From assembly GCF_963678635.1 (NCBI RefSeq), contig NC_087064.1:12929989-12993988 (forward strand): 64,000 nucleotides of DNA, written 5' to 3'. Positions 1-11,182 of this stretch are shown here, piece after piece. The position numbers and the translations under genes are program-made. This DNA is from Symsagittifera roscoffensis (taxonomy: Eukaryota; Xenacoelomorpha; Acoela; Convolutidae). The notes beneath the pieces are model-generated. The model ran no database searches and was not told where the DNA came from. It worked only from the letters and a program-made list of their open reading frames with translations. How positions within the stretch are numbered: position 1 is the first letter of the stretch; every line of letters begins with the position of its first letter.

Positions 1-1069
1 TCCTCGTTCCTCTGGGACATTGTGAGACAATTTGAGAGAGATCACCCAGTCAACAGGGAGAAGCTGTCCCCCTTTTCAAAGGCACTTCTCGAACAGACCA
101 TTACGCACAAGGTATCAAGTCTGCCGTAATTGTTTTATCTCCCTTAATTGAAAAAAGGAAAAGGATAAATTCATTACTAGGTTCAACATTGGTGATGCTT
201 AACCGTCGGACTAATCCTTTGTTGGGGTTGATTTTCATTACTAGATGTCATCAGTTGCAAATTGCTAAATAGACCAGAGTAATCGTTCGGAAAATCCAAA
301 GATTTTAAAATCGTATGTAACAACTAAAAAGCGTTCTAAATACGAAAAAAATAGCAATTAGCATCTAATTTTTTTATCTGATTAAATCTCGACAGTAATT
401 ATATTTTGCTGTTAAGCGCCGTTATATTTAACAACATCGAACCAACAAACTTTCGTACGGGGTTGAGTGATGTATCACATTTAAGTTCTTTCAATCGTAC
501 ATGAATTGCATTTTAAAAGTTCAATTAAAACGGTATCCAAAAAATGGTTTTAACTTAGAAATTTTTCTTGTGTTTGACTATATATTCGACTGACGATTTA
601 CAGAAATTGGTCTGATGCAAAGAAAGGAAAACGACATGAATTATAAGAGAGCGTTTTACCTTATTTAACAGTCCACCTGTCACCTAAAACAAAAAGAAAA
701 AAAACTCAAATTGAACGATAGCGGAGTTGTTGTGAGGAAAAAATGTCTGTTTAATAGCTGTCGTCGGACTATGTGCTTCTAGTAAAGTAACCGGCTGCTG
801 TTTTGGCATTTAGCGGCTCTTTTCAATTTTAGATTGATTTCACTCTCCACCCAGCTGCGAATCCTGTGTCCAGGACCTCCAAGGTGACCCGGTTTCCTAT
901 TAACCCGCCCAATTGGGGTCCCAAGGCCAGACCGAGACCCCAAAATGCTACTTCTAATTCGGCAGCTGATAGTCACAAAAATGGGTCGACCAGCATGACT
1001 GAAATTTCTGAACCGCCTGATAAGAAGCAGAAATGCGAAAAAACTACTTCGGAAGTTGAGGCAAACTGA
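1..1069 (+). CDS. TRMT1: tRNA (guanine26-N2)-dimethyltransferase, C-terminal two exons
   Basis: Two exons are seen: 1-111 (open from the window edge, 37 codons, donor GTATCA after CACAAG) and 833-1069 (acceptor CTTTTCAATTTTAG, stop TGA). The join is phase 0. The product is recognised by the conserved tail of Trm1 enzymes: SSFLWDIVRQFERDHPV resembles the segment about 100 residues from the human TRMT1 C-terminus, and after the splice NPVSR, RFPINPPNWGP and KARPRP match the family's NPSSR...RF..NP..NWGP.PRARP block. Trm1 uses S-adenosylmethionine to dimethylate G26 of tRNAs in nucleus and mitochondria; the catalytic methyltransferase domain must lie left of the window. The last 35 residues are polar, rich in Lys, Glu and Ser, with a basic PPDKKQK stretch as expected for the tail. 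Other acceptors near 855 and 874 lead to early stops, which supports 833. The family call rests on the tail only. Confidence 0.85.
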
Positions 1070-2544
1070 ACTTTAAAATAAGTTTTTCTTTTCTTTTCAG
1101 TTTGATACGTGTTTTTGAAATACAGTTTTATTGAAAGGCGTTGGAATATCAATCGGCCATGAATGAGCAGTCAATATCATTTGTTTGTTTGTTTGTTTTT
1201 CAGTTTTTGCGAATCCTTAGTGATAATTAAAATACGATGCTTTTTGAATCGGCAAAATTGAGTGCTCTTCTGGTCTAAACTCAGACGCAAATAAAAGACT
1301 TAAATACTAAAATTGGCAAGCTTATTTTTCTAGACACTTAGCTTGTTTATTGACTCATTTAGGCTTTCTTTTTATTAGGAACCGGACTGCTTCAGAAGTG
1401 GTTTAAGGCACAGATACTTTTGAACTTTAGACATTACAGTCAATTTCAAACACAGAGAAGTCCGCCAAAATTTTGGTTAAAGGGACAAGATCAAATGAAA
1501 ATTTTAGTTTTTCTGATTTTATTGGAGTCACAAGGATTTCAGCAATACGACAGAAAACTATTATATATGGTATCGTTTGTAGTAACTTCCTTTTTGCAAC
1601 AGTTTCTCCTTGACTATTGATTGTTTGGGTTTCAATTTTCTGATATTATCACCGCCCATCTGGTGTCTACAGCGCTTTCCGCATTTTTTGCTCATCCTTA
1701 AACTACATGACAAATTTGGGGTGGAATGGGTGCTTTATGGACTCAAATTGATTAAAGCTGCCATTCTGTGCCTCCAATACATTTTTCGCTGAGCAACCAA
1801 ATAAAAATATTGAAATCTGCAACAGCAAGTTTTTGTTTGAGGCTTCGATTTCCTCGAAAGGTACTTATACTTGTCCTCAAACTTTGAAATTTCTCCTAGC
1901 GATCTCTCTTGGAGTTCTTCAAAACATTACTGTCAACGAGAGCAACCGTCAAACAAATATAATTTTTTGAGGTTTTTGCGAAACACGTCATCGTTCTTTT
2001 ACTTGCCCCAAAATCCAAGTTTTTGTATCTTGCGCCATACTGAGGGATTGTTTGAAAGAACATAATTATAATTTTGTATCAGACTACATCTGTTTGTGGG
2101 GTTGCATGCAGCGGCTTTTTAAGTCTCTTACTACTACTCGCATTGGTGTGATCAGTCGAAACGTTTTTAATACGTGTCTTGATTTTAATGGGCAGCAGAG
2201 AGTTTACCAAGGGCCTAGTGTCGTTTCTATCACAACATATATGGCGTAGGCTTGGTAAAAAAAATCTAGTACCACTGAAAAGAGTCTGTCACAATGACAA
2301 GTGTCGGACTGAGAAAGCAAGTCGAAGACAGAAAATGATGCAAAAGCCAATGTTCTGCTGACCAATTTACCAGAGTCATAGTATAAGAACGTATCTTCAC
2401 TGTGTTTGATTTTGAGAGGTTTGAAAAATCGTTATAGCTCTCAAGATATTTTGGTTTCATTATTGTTCTGAAGCTTGCTGCCTTTTCCGGTTTATACACC
2501 AATAATATGTAGCGTTGCTGTATTGTCGACGCTGCAGAGAAAGG
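1070..2544. other. intergenic stretch, no gene seen
   Basis: AT-rich sequence with a short TTTG microsatellite at about 1180-1198 and homopolymer T runs. The short open frames show no domain, no splice-supported continuation and no recognisable family. It presumably includes the 3' UTR of the preceding gene. Confidence 0.5.
1290..1295 (+). promoter_or_regulatory. candidate polyadenylation signal for the TRMT1-like gene
   Basis: AATAAA lies 220 bases after the TRMT1 stop codon, on the same strand and before any other gene. Such hexamers are frequent in DNA this AT-rich, so position is the only support. Confidence 0.35.
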
Positions 2545-4273
2545 AAATTTATTTTGTTTGCTGGAGGCCTGGATGTAACGAATATGCCTGGGGCAGCATA
2601 ACTCATGATTACGAATCTGGCCAGTTCCTATTTTTTTTAAACTTGAAATATTCTGTTTCAGTTGAAATTGTTTCTGCTTATCTAGTGTCGGCTTAGCTGT
2701 CACCTTGGTTGACATGTTGAAATCTTTTTTTTTCAATGCGCTCAATTTTTAGTGTTGCTTTTAGTGTTTAAACTTATAGTTGTACTTAACTTGATTTCTT
2801 ATTTCCTTTGTTTTTTGTTTCGCTTAAAAAAATATTTGGTGAAAATTATTTTGGCCTGTTTTTTATCGGCCTCATGACCTTAGTTGAGGTCGTTTCAAGG
2901 AAACACATTTTAAATACTCCTATCCGCGCTTTTCATGATTGTTGTATGTTTACCAATCGGTTTGTTGAAGTTTCGTTTTTTTTTTTTTTCATTTTGGAAA
3001 ACTATTTCCAAATTTATGGAAAAGTTTTTTGATTTTCCCAGAAGTTTCTACTGAATTTTAAAATGGGATATCAATTAAAAGACCGTCTGCTCCCCTGTGT
3101 GCCTGTATACTCCCCTAGAGTCTATTTTAACTTGACAGTTCTGTCAACAGCCTTCGAAAAAGTCTCTGAGGGAATAGTTGACACATTTTTGATTTTTCAT
3201 TTGTTTTCTCAAAAAAGTACCACTCTCATTTCTGAGTTTTCGATTTCAATGAATAGAACATTTCAAAAAGCTCCCTCCATGAGCGGCTACGATCAATTTT
3301 TTTACACAAAGTTATGGCCTTCGGAGTCAATTTTTTTGAAGTTTTCGAATATTCTCGAAAACTACCCTGCCATGTTTGAGACTTTGGATTAATTTCAAAG
3401 AAAGGGTTGTGGTAGGCTTATTTGCTTATGTGACTACTCGCATTTTTTTTGAACACCAAAAGTTTTGGCCTTCGGAAAACTCAAAATTTTGATTTTTAGA
3501 CGTTTTTTTTTTTAGTTTTTGGCATTTCTCGAGAACTACCCTCCCAAATCTGACATTTTGGGCTCAAACGAAATTACAGGTTGAGTAAATCCCGTCTGCA
3601 TAAGTGGCTACGACCCAATTTTTCACACAAAAAGCTATGGTTCTCGGAAATGTCAAAGTTTTGATAAGTTGACCGTTTTTTTTTAGTTTTCTCGCTAATT
3701 ATCTTGCCAAATCTGATATCATAGGTTTACTCGATAAAAGCATAGGTTGTTGAAAGCCTACCTCTATATATGACTGTGCACAACCTGTTAAAAAAATTAT
3801 GACCTGTTAAAAAATCACACAAAACGAAGTTTTGAAACTTTGACAGTTTGTTGCAAACTTTTGGGCTTTACGCGAAAGTTATGGTGCCTATTCTCAGTTG
3901 AGAACAATCGAGAAACCCGATTTTGGTAATCTTCTATGCTAAGCGGCCACAAGATCTTCTTTGCAGGAAAATTTCATGGATTGCGGAAACATTTTTGGCC
4001 GTTTTGTAGAAGTTTTTTTACCGTTTATTGAAAATTTTTTGAATTTTCTTAACATTTGCCTAATCAAATTTAAGATGAAAAATTTAATTGACCGAACCGG
4101 TTGTGATAATGGTTCCTGCAGAAGCGACGGCTCCTTAATTTTCTGTAAGAGAAAAATTGTTTTCTTCGAAAAATTGTATGTTTCAAAATTGTTTACTCTT
4201 CTCACGTATTTTAGTTGAGAATTTTTGTTCACAGGTTTTGAGCTAAGTCGAATTTTTGAAATCAAATTTAGCG

Positions 4274-4406
4274 TGCTGTATCAGTATAGCAAATTCAAGC
4301 AATATAAAAAACATACCTCCAGCTCTAAATTACAAACAACGATGGTCCCAGCTTAAGCTCGATGTATGTGTTTTGTATTGGTTGAGTTTGCTATACTGAT
4401 ACGGCA
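4274..4406. repeat. inverted repeat (hairpin) with ~51-bp arms
   Basis: Arms at 4274-4324 and 4356-4406 pair at roughly 80% by eye around a loop of about 30 bases. The outer end TGCTGTATCAGTATAGCAAA is the best conserved part. A half copy of the same end (CATCAGTATAGCAAGTTCA) occurs at about 10769, at the matching place in the second composite repeat. Confidence 0.65.
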
Positions 4407-4420
4407 AAAGTTTTAAATAA

Positions 4421-4523
4421 TGAAAAAAAAAACTAGGTGAACCAGAACTATCGTAGATATGATTAAAAACAACTAGGGGTCCAGCTGGACATACTATAGT
4501 TCTGGTTCACCTAGTTTTTTTCA
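4421..4523. repeat. second inverted repeat, adjacent to the first
   Basis: AACTAGGTGAACCAGAACTA at 4431 pairs with TAGTTCTGGTTCACCTAGTT near 4497-4516. Inside lies a separate 12-bp perfect palindrome GTCCAGCTGGAC (4479-4490). A remnant TTCATCTAGTTTTTTTCAA occurs at about 10866. The two stem-loops stand side by side, as in fold-back or MITE ends. Confidence 0.65.
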
Positions 4524-4525
4524 AC

Positions 4526-5558
4526 ATTCAAAATTTTTTGACTTATGTTTTTGTTTTTGTTGCATGGCAAGTGGTGTGAAGCTCCGCTGTGTCTGAATTT
4601 TAAATTGGCAAAATTTTTGTGACCGAATAGTCTGCACGCGCAGTTGAAATAGTAGTGGAAAAATTTTGGTAAAATTCTTTTGTTTGACCCAATACACTAG
4701 AGCGGCTCGCAGTTTTGTCATACCTTCGAACCTGTAAGTTTTTTGGAAATTTCAAAGCCTACAAGCTGCTCGAGTTGCTATTTAGTTGCACTCGTGTTGA
4801 AATCAGTGTTAGATTGCGACGCAATTTCTATAATTTTTTTCTATCGACATCTGGAAGTTGTTTTCTCAGATTTACAGAAATTGAGATATAAATTGGTTGC
4901 TTCGATTGATTGGTTGGGACCTGATTTAGTAAACATGTAATGAACTAAGCATTTGTGTGAAACTGAAAAACTTTCATTGTAAGTGCAAGCAAGTTAAGCA
5001 AATTTCGTAATTTTTTTAAAATTTTAAACGATGAATGGTGTTGAATTTTAATTTAATCTGATATCTGATCCGTTTTGCACACGCGAGTTATTAAGGGTAG
5101 TTTTTTAAGATCAGTACGCTTTACCAAAAAAAAGTCTTAGCAAATCCCATCTCAGGGTTATGTGCAAAAGTTTGTCCAAAAACACGTAATGAGGAAAAGG
5201 TTGCAATCGACTTGTTTTTCTCTCAATGTTAATTCAGGAAAGGTAAATAAGTTTTATTTGTGAGCAGCATTTCCTTTGTGCGAAAACATGAGCGAAAGTT
5301 TCTCTGATAGATTGATTTTCTCTTCATCGAAACTGAATGCTTATTCTGCAATCAGCAAATAATTTGAGTTTAAAAAAGGTTACTACACTAGCCATCAGCT
5401 TAGTGTGTTATTACGAATCGTTTCTTTTTTTAACCTAACTCGCAAATAAAAGTATTCTTTAAAAATGTTCACTTAATTGGAAATTTCACTGTAGCAATCG
5501 AAACTGCATAGTATCTGTTCTCTGTTTTGTTTGTGGCTAGTGTTTAGCACCTATTAAG
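4526..5558. other. no gene seen; short repeat fragment at its start
   Basis: A motif of the type GAAGCTCCGCT.TG.CTCTG near 4580 recurs near 10900, 18935 and 24065, so the left part belongs to a dispersed repeat. The rest is AT-rich sequence without coding signal. Confidence 0.4.
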
Positions 5559-5630
5559 TTTCCGTGGCTAAGTGGTTAGTTGCGAGACTCTTAATCTACA
5601 GGTCGCTGGTTCGAACCTTATAATTCGAGG
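5559..5630 (+). other. tRNA-like sequence (pol III A and B boxes), probable tRNA pseudogene or SINE head
   Basis: An A-box-like TGGCTAAGTGG (5564-5574) and a B-box-like GGTTCGAACC lie at tRNA spacing. The loop CTCTTAA would give anticodon CUU (Lys). The anticodon stem pairs at only three of five positions, the T stem is poor and the acceptor ends do not pair, so a working tRNA is unlikely. No other full copy was found in the window. Confidence 0.45.
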
Positions 5631-6207
5631 CTTATTTCTAATTTTTTTGAGTGCATTTTATTGAGCTGCTTTTTGTCCTTTGCTCGGTAGTGCTTGCGAA
5701 GCGAAGCTTCGACTGTGTTAAAAATGTTTGAGTATCGAAATTTGTTAGGTTTATGCGGATTATTTTCATGTGCTCAAAAATTACATTCAATGGAGGTCAA
5801 ATTATCTACCACGAACTCAAATTGCTTATTGAGGTATGAATGTTTGTCGTTAAACATCAATCTAATGAGCGTAGTGTCATAATTCGTTCGAATCAACTCA
5901 AACCGTAAACAAAACCGCTCATTTGATGGAAATTTTGCTATAATCAGAGTTTAATATCATCACAATGGCAGTTTAATATCATCTGTTCTCTGCTCAAAGA
6001 TGACTAGTTTTTGATTATTTCAAAGTGACCTTGTCGCAGGCACAAGCACATGAGACTCCTAATGTTAAGATAGAAAATCGAATAGCCTACTTAGCCTTTG
6101 TTTTTTTTTACATTTGATGGTATTTTTGCTGCATAGCGTTGGCAATTTATCAGCACCTATAGGTGCTTAATTGGAGGCTAGTTTTAGGCTAATAGTTTCT
6201 TAAATAG

Positions 6208-7765
6208 CATAAATGGGAAGATGTGAGACTAAAAATTTCATTGTATAGATTCTAACTTGAAGAGTGCAAGCGTTTTATTTACCGGATTGTTTTTTTATTT
6301 ATCACTTTCTTGCATACTTGCAAATGGCAGCTTCGCCTATGTTTTATTGTTTTTTTTCTATTAAGAACACGAGCTAACGAGCATAATGTTGCATTAGGAA
6401 TCAAGTTTTTCTAACCGAAAGTGCAATAAAAAGTGCTTATTTGGTGACACTTTTGGTAAACTTTCAAGAACTGGCAATGTCATTGTATATGTAGCTAGTG
6501 TTAGTGTGTTAAACACTTTAAATTGAAGTTCTTTCCAAGTGTGTTGAATACTTTAAATTGAAGTTCTTTCCATTACCTGAAATGCGAAGAAAATACGGTT
6601 TAAGTTAGGCTTTGTTTTCTAAATTTTAGGCGGCTCGAAGGAAACTTTATAGCAGTCTTAATGCCAACTTTCAGCGAAAACCGGAAACAGTCGCAAATCG
6701 GAGAATATTTAACTGGCAGTTTTTCTAATATTGATCGATCTTCAGACAAAAGGCTTTAAATTGTCAAAATTTATGCTCAGCATGTAGTTAATTGCATTGT
6801 CTATCACACTGAAAAAGGAAAATTTGAAAATCAAACAGGGCATTGTCAAAAAATTTAAACTTCCTGTTGAAATATCGAAAAATTTGGTTTCTACCAAACA
6901 ATGCAGCAGAATATTTGTTTTCCGAGATTGTCATTTCATTAATCAAGCGTCCTGTTTTACGGCTTTATAATATCAAATTTTCCTTTTTTTTAGTCAGCTT
7001 ATTAATATACGTAACGAGAAAATTGATTTCATTTCGAATAGTTTGTCTATGACACCCTGTAGTTGTGCTTTGAAAATATTTTAAAAAAATTTCGTTCGCA
7101 AGGATATTTCGTTTTCCTCAACTTGATAAGATGTTATCGAAACTTTCTGCAAAAAAAATGATAGATGGTTGTAGCCTTCCCACAGATGATTCCCGTCAGA
7201 ACTATTATCACAATGCAATTTTTTAAAGAATTTGTTTCAACTTCTTAATTCTGCTGTGCATCAGGCGATATGAAGTAAGAGTTTCTCGCGATATTTACAG
7301 TTTTTTTTCTTGCCGACAATGGGACAACTTTTTTGAAACTTTGTTGCAGGTCAGAGAGAGCATTACTGAAAATATTTTTATTATGACATACATTTCAACC
7401 CTTTATCTGTAATTTTTTTTTGTTAACTATGTTTCCGTGGAGACAATAAAACCCTAACACTAATGGCACTAATGGGAAGACTTGAGACTAAAAATTTCAT
7501 TGTCATAGGTTCTACTTTGATGAATGGAAGCGTTATATTTATCGGATTGTTTTATTTATTTATCATTTTCTCTTATATTTGCAAATTGCAGCTTCGCTTC
7601 TGTTATATTGTTTTTTTTTCTATTAAGCGCGCGAGCTAGCGAGCATAGTGTTGCATTAGATTTTTTCTTGTCGACACTGGGGCAAATTTTAAGAAACTAT
7701 TTGTTGCAGGTCAAAGCATAAAAATGTTTTAATAATGACATAAATTTCAATCCTTTTTATGTAAT
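6208..7765. repeat. pair of local duplications
   Basis: 6208-6403 and 7464-7662 are diverged direct copies; both contain GAGACTAAAAATTTCATTGT, then CGAGCTA.CGAGCATA.TGTTGCATTAG. A second pair, about 7301-7395 and 7668-7765, shares GACA.TGGG.CAA, TTGTTGCAGGTCA and ATGACATA.ATTTCAA. A small tandem duplication of 35 bp is at 6504-6572. Together they indicate an old local duplication broken by insertions. No gene is visible. Confidence 0.55.
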
Positions 7766-8869
7766 TTATTCCGAACACTAGATCTAAGTCGAAATTCTCA
7801 AAACTCATCCGTTAAGATTTTCCAAGAGAATTGTTTCTTTCATAATCCAATCGACGTTTAGGAACAATATTTGCAATCCGTGTAAATGAACTTTCGACTG
7901 AAATCGTTGTAATGATGTAAGCCCAAGAAAAAGTCAAATGCCCAGAAAATTATTTGTTTGTTGAATCGGGCAAGCATCTAGCGAACGGATATCAGGCGAT
8001 CCTTTGGCGAGATCCTTGACATTTATGAAAGTTAGAACACGAATTAAGCCGAGTCATGTTGCAACATGGAATTTCTTTACTTTCATAGGCAAATGTTGAC
8101 TAATTAATGGTAATATTTATAGTAAATCCTTGCCAATTGACGAAATTTGTTACGAGGATAGATTCTCTGGCGAACTCATAATAAATATCTGGCGAAATAA
8201 CGGAATTAAACAAAAAAGAGCTTTTATACTGACGTCAGCAATGCAAATTATGGCTCATTTCATTTGTGATTCTAAAGATAGACTGTTTCGGCTCCCTCAT
8301 TTGAATAGTTTTTTGCTGATTAAATTTTTGAGAGATCTCTGAAATATGGAACCTCTCGCTGTAATTGTAAGTGAATCTTTTTTATTTTGCATTTTGAACC
8401 TGGGCAATTAGAATTAGCTGCAAGTAGTCGTCATTCGTTTTGAATCCTGTTTTCTGATAAACATAGTTTGGCGTTGCCGCAATGTATCAAAACTTCAATA
8501 ATTCTGACTTGTGGGGACTTGAGATTTTACCCATAATTTCTCCATCTTGAGCCAAAATTAGTATTGCAGAAGATGGCCAGTCAATGAGCAGAGTATGGTC
8601 AAAAAGTAGAAAAGGCCTGAAAGCTTAAAAACAGACACATACTGATTATGGGGGTTGATCGATCAAACATTTTATAGAATTATTAATACTACCAAGGAAA
8701 CGAAAAAATTATCCATTGTTTGAGTAGTTGCAGCAGGTTTTTTTCTGTTGAATGCTTCCGCTTGCGATTAGCAAGCGCTACCAAACTGGAATATAGACTT
8801 TTTTCGGGTTAACAACTTGTTTAACAGAATCACTTGTATCTTGGTTCATACAGAATTTAAACTTCTATA
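7766..8869. other. no gene seen
   Basis: A 70-codon open frame at 8130-8342 has no recognisable domain and no splice-site support, and its composition resembles the flanks. I see no repeat structure here. Confidence 0.4.
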
Positions 8870-10885
8870 CGTTTCCGGCCACCTTAGACTGTAGGTAACG
8901 AATATGCTTGGGGCGGCAAAGATCCTGGGTTTGAATCTGATCGTTTGTTTTTCAAACGGGAAATATTCTGTTTCAAATAAAATTGTCTGCCGATTATTTG
9001 TCTGCTTATATGTTGTCGGCTTAGTTGACACATCTTAAAACAGTTTTTTTTTACTGCGTGCATTTTTTAAGTTTACTTTTAGTGTTTATTTTACTCCCAT
9101 AATTTTCAACTTTACTTAATTTACTTCGTATTTCTTTCGAAATAGTCTGTGAGGTAATAATTGAACCCTATTTCCTTTTTTAATCATTTTCTCAAAAACT
9201 GCCCCTCTCAAACTTGAGTTTTCAGTTTCAATGGGTAGATTGATTTCTAAAAACTCTCTTCATGAGCGGCTACGTTCAAATTTTTTGACTCATGATTTTC
9301 CATAGATTTATGGCCCTCGGAATAATCAAATTTTGATTTTCGATCGTTTTGTGAATCTTTTTGACTTTTCTCGAAAACTAACTTCTCAAGTCTGATATTG
9401 TGGAATTAATGGAGACAAGGGGTAGTTAGAATCCCCTGCATTAGCGGCACTTCACTAAGCTTTTTTATGCAAAAAGTTATTTCCCTCGTAAAATTCAAAT
9501 TTTGATTTTTGACAGTTTTTCAAACTTTTTGAAAATTCTCAAAAACTACCTGGCCTGCCTAGCCGTATTTGAGATTTTGTATTCAATTCAAAAAACGGAT
9601 TGTGGGAAGCTCATTCATTTACGTGACTACTCCCAAATTTTTGTGAAATGTTCAAATTTTGATTTTTGATTGTTTTGTGAATTTTTTTGACTTTTCTCGA
9701 AAACTAACTTCTCAAGTCTGATATTATGGAATTAATGGAGACAAGGGGTAGTTAGAATCCCCTGCATTAGCAGGCACTTCACAAAGCTTTTTTATGCAAA
9801 AAGTTATTACCCTCGTAAAATTCAAATTTTGATTTTTGACAGTTTTTCAACTTTTTTGAAAATTCTCAAAAACTACCTGGCCTGTCTAGCCGTATATGAG
9901 ATTTTGGATTCAATTCGAAGAACGGGTTGTGGGAAGCTCATTTAATTTTTTGACTACTCCCAAATTTTTGTGACACGACAAGGTCAAAATTTTGATTTTT
10001 GACCGCTTTTAAGAAAAGTTTTTGAAATTTCTCGAGAACTGCCCTGCCAAATCTGAAAGTTTTGGGTTCAAGCGAAACTACCTTTTGAGTGAATCTGTTC
10101 TGCATAAATGGCTATGCCCTATGTTCTCACACAAAAAAGCTATCATTCTTGGAAATGTGAAATGATTGGTTTGTTGACCGTTTTTTGGACTTTTCTCGCT
10201 AACTATTCTGCCTGATCTGATATCATAAGTTTAATCGAAACAACAGATTGTTAATTACCTACATTGCTAACTGGCTATGCCCAGTTAGTTTCAGGAAATT
10301 TTATGGCCTTCAAGCAAGTTGAAGTTTTGAAACTTTGACAAATTTTTGGAAATTTTTCACTCTACGCGAAAACTACGGTGCCAATTCTCAGATTTTGTTC
10401 AATCGAGAAATTCGGTTTTGGGAATCTTCTTCGCTTAAACGGCTACAACTTGCTTTTAGCAGAAAAAAAATATGAGTGTTAGAAATCGTTTTGACCGTTT
10501 TTCAGAAATTTTGACCGTTTTTTTTTTGAACTTTTTTATTTTCTTATAGCTTAGCAATCAAATCTAAGATGAAAAGTTCAATCGAAAGAAGCGGTTGCGA
10601 TACAGGTTTCTGCAGAAGGGGCGAATCCTTAGTTCGTTGTAAGAGAATTGTTATCTCCTTCGGTAAATTGATTATCTCAACTTTTTTACTCTTCTTACTT
10701 AATTTAGTAGAGAACCAACTAAGGTTTTGGGCAAGGTTCAATTTTTGAAAGTTCAATTTTCGTACGCCATCAGTATAGCAAGTTCATTCAATATCAAACA
10801 TGTATATCCAATTTTAACTGGGCCACTAGTTCTTTTTTTTATCGAGAAATCCGAAAATTAAAGTTCATCTAGTTTTTTTCAACAA
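8870..10885. repeat. composite repeat, copy 2, with a 338-bp higher-order duplication
   Basis: Same order as the copy at 2545-4525. The tRNA-like head is at 8885-8960, with a B-box-like GGGTTTGAATCTGA. Tandem cores lie at about 9188, 9368, 9537, 9706, 9875, 10030, 10194 and 10365, a spacing of 155-180 bp. Two cores form a pair that is duplicated with a 338-bp shift: AACTAACTTCTCAAGTCTGA occurs at 9373 and again at 9711. The tail has only halves of the hairpins seen in copy 1. Confidence 0.6.
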
Positions 10886-11182
10886 TTATTTTTTCCGCTC
10901 CGCCTTGCCTCTGTGTTAGAAAATATTGCTCAAATTACTCAGATAATTTACATCTTGACGTTTTTTTTGATAATTTTGTTAATTATTATACTTGTTTTAC
11001 CGAGTAAGAGCGAGTACATCCTTAGGGTAAATCCTTATCAATCAAAAAGATTATCAATCTCTTCGTCCGTTGAAAATATTACGCGAACGCGAGAGATGAA
11101 AAACGCTAATTCTCCATTACAAACCTCTGCAAGTACGACTAAATACGATTAGATATAGATATTTTGCGTTTACAAAAGTTTG

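Larger units (their letters stand above)
2545..4525. repeat. composite repeat, copy 1: tRNA-like head, ~170-bp decayed tandem units, hairpin tail
   Basis: The head (about 2560-2800) shares with 8880-9115 and 18345-18560 the order GTAACGAATATGCCTGGGG, then ATATTCTGTTTCA, then GTCGGCTTAG, then a T-rich run. From about 3090 to 4250 diverged units follow one another at about 170-bp spacing, each with a core resembling CTCGAAAACTACCCTGCC (3354, 3526, 3690, degenerate at 3869), then AAATCTGA, a GCGGCTACGA-like stretch and a TTATGGCC stretch. The tail has two inverted repeats (4274-4406 and 4421-4523). The same order recurs at 8870-10885. It has no coding capacity, so it is probably a non-autonomous element or an element that captured a satellite. 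Confidence 0.6.

Noticed and set aside
866-1069. Independent small protein starting inside the TRMT1 last exon
   Set aside because: The frame is the second part of the TRMT1 tail once the acceptor at 832 is used.
5559-5630. Functional tRNA-Lys gene
   Set aside because: Anticodon and T stems mismatch and the acceptor stem does not form.
8130-8342. 70-codon + strand frame
   Set aside because: No family resemblance, no codon bias different from its flanks, no supporting exon.
10913-11152. 79-codon frame with a hydrophobic N-terminus
   Set aside because: It follows a dispersed-repeat fragment, has no match to any family, and its only donor-like site leaves an implausibly short gap before the next candidate exon.
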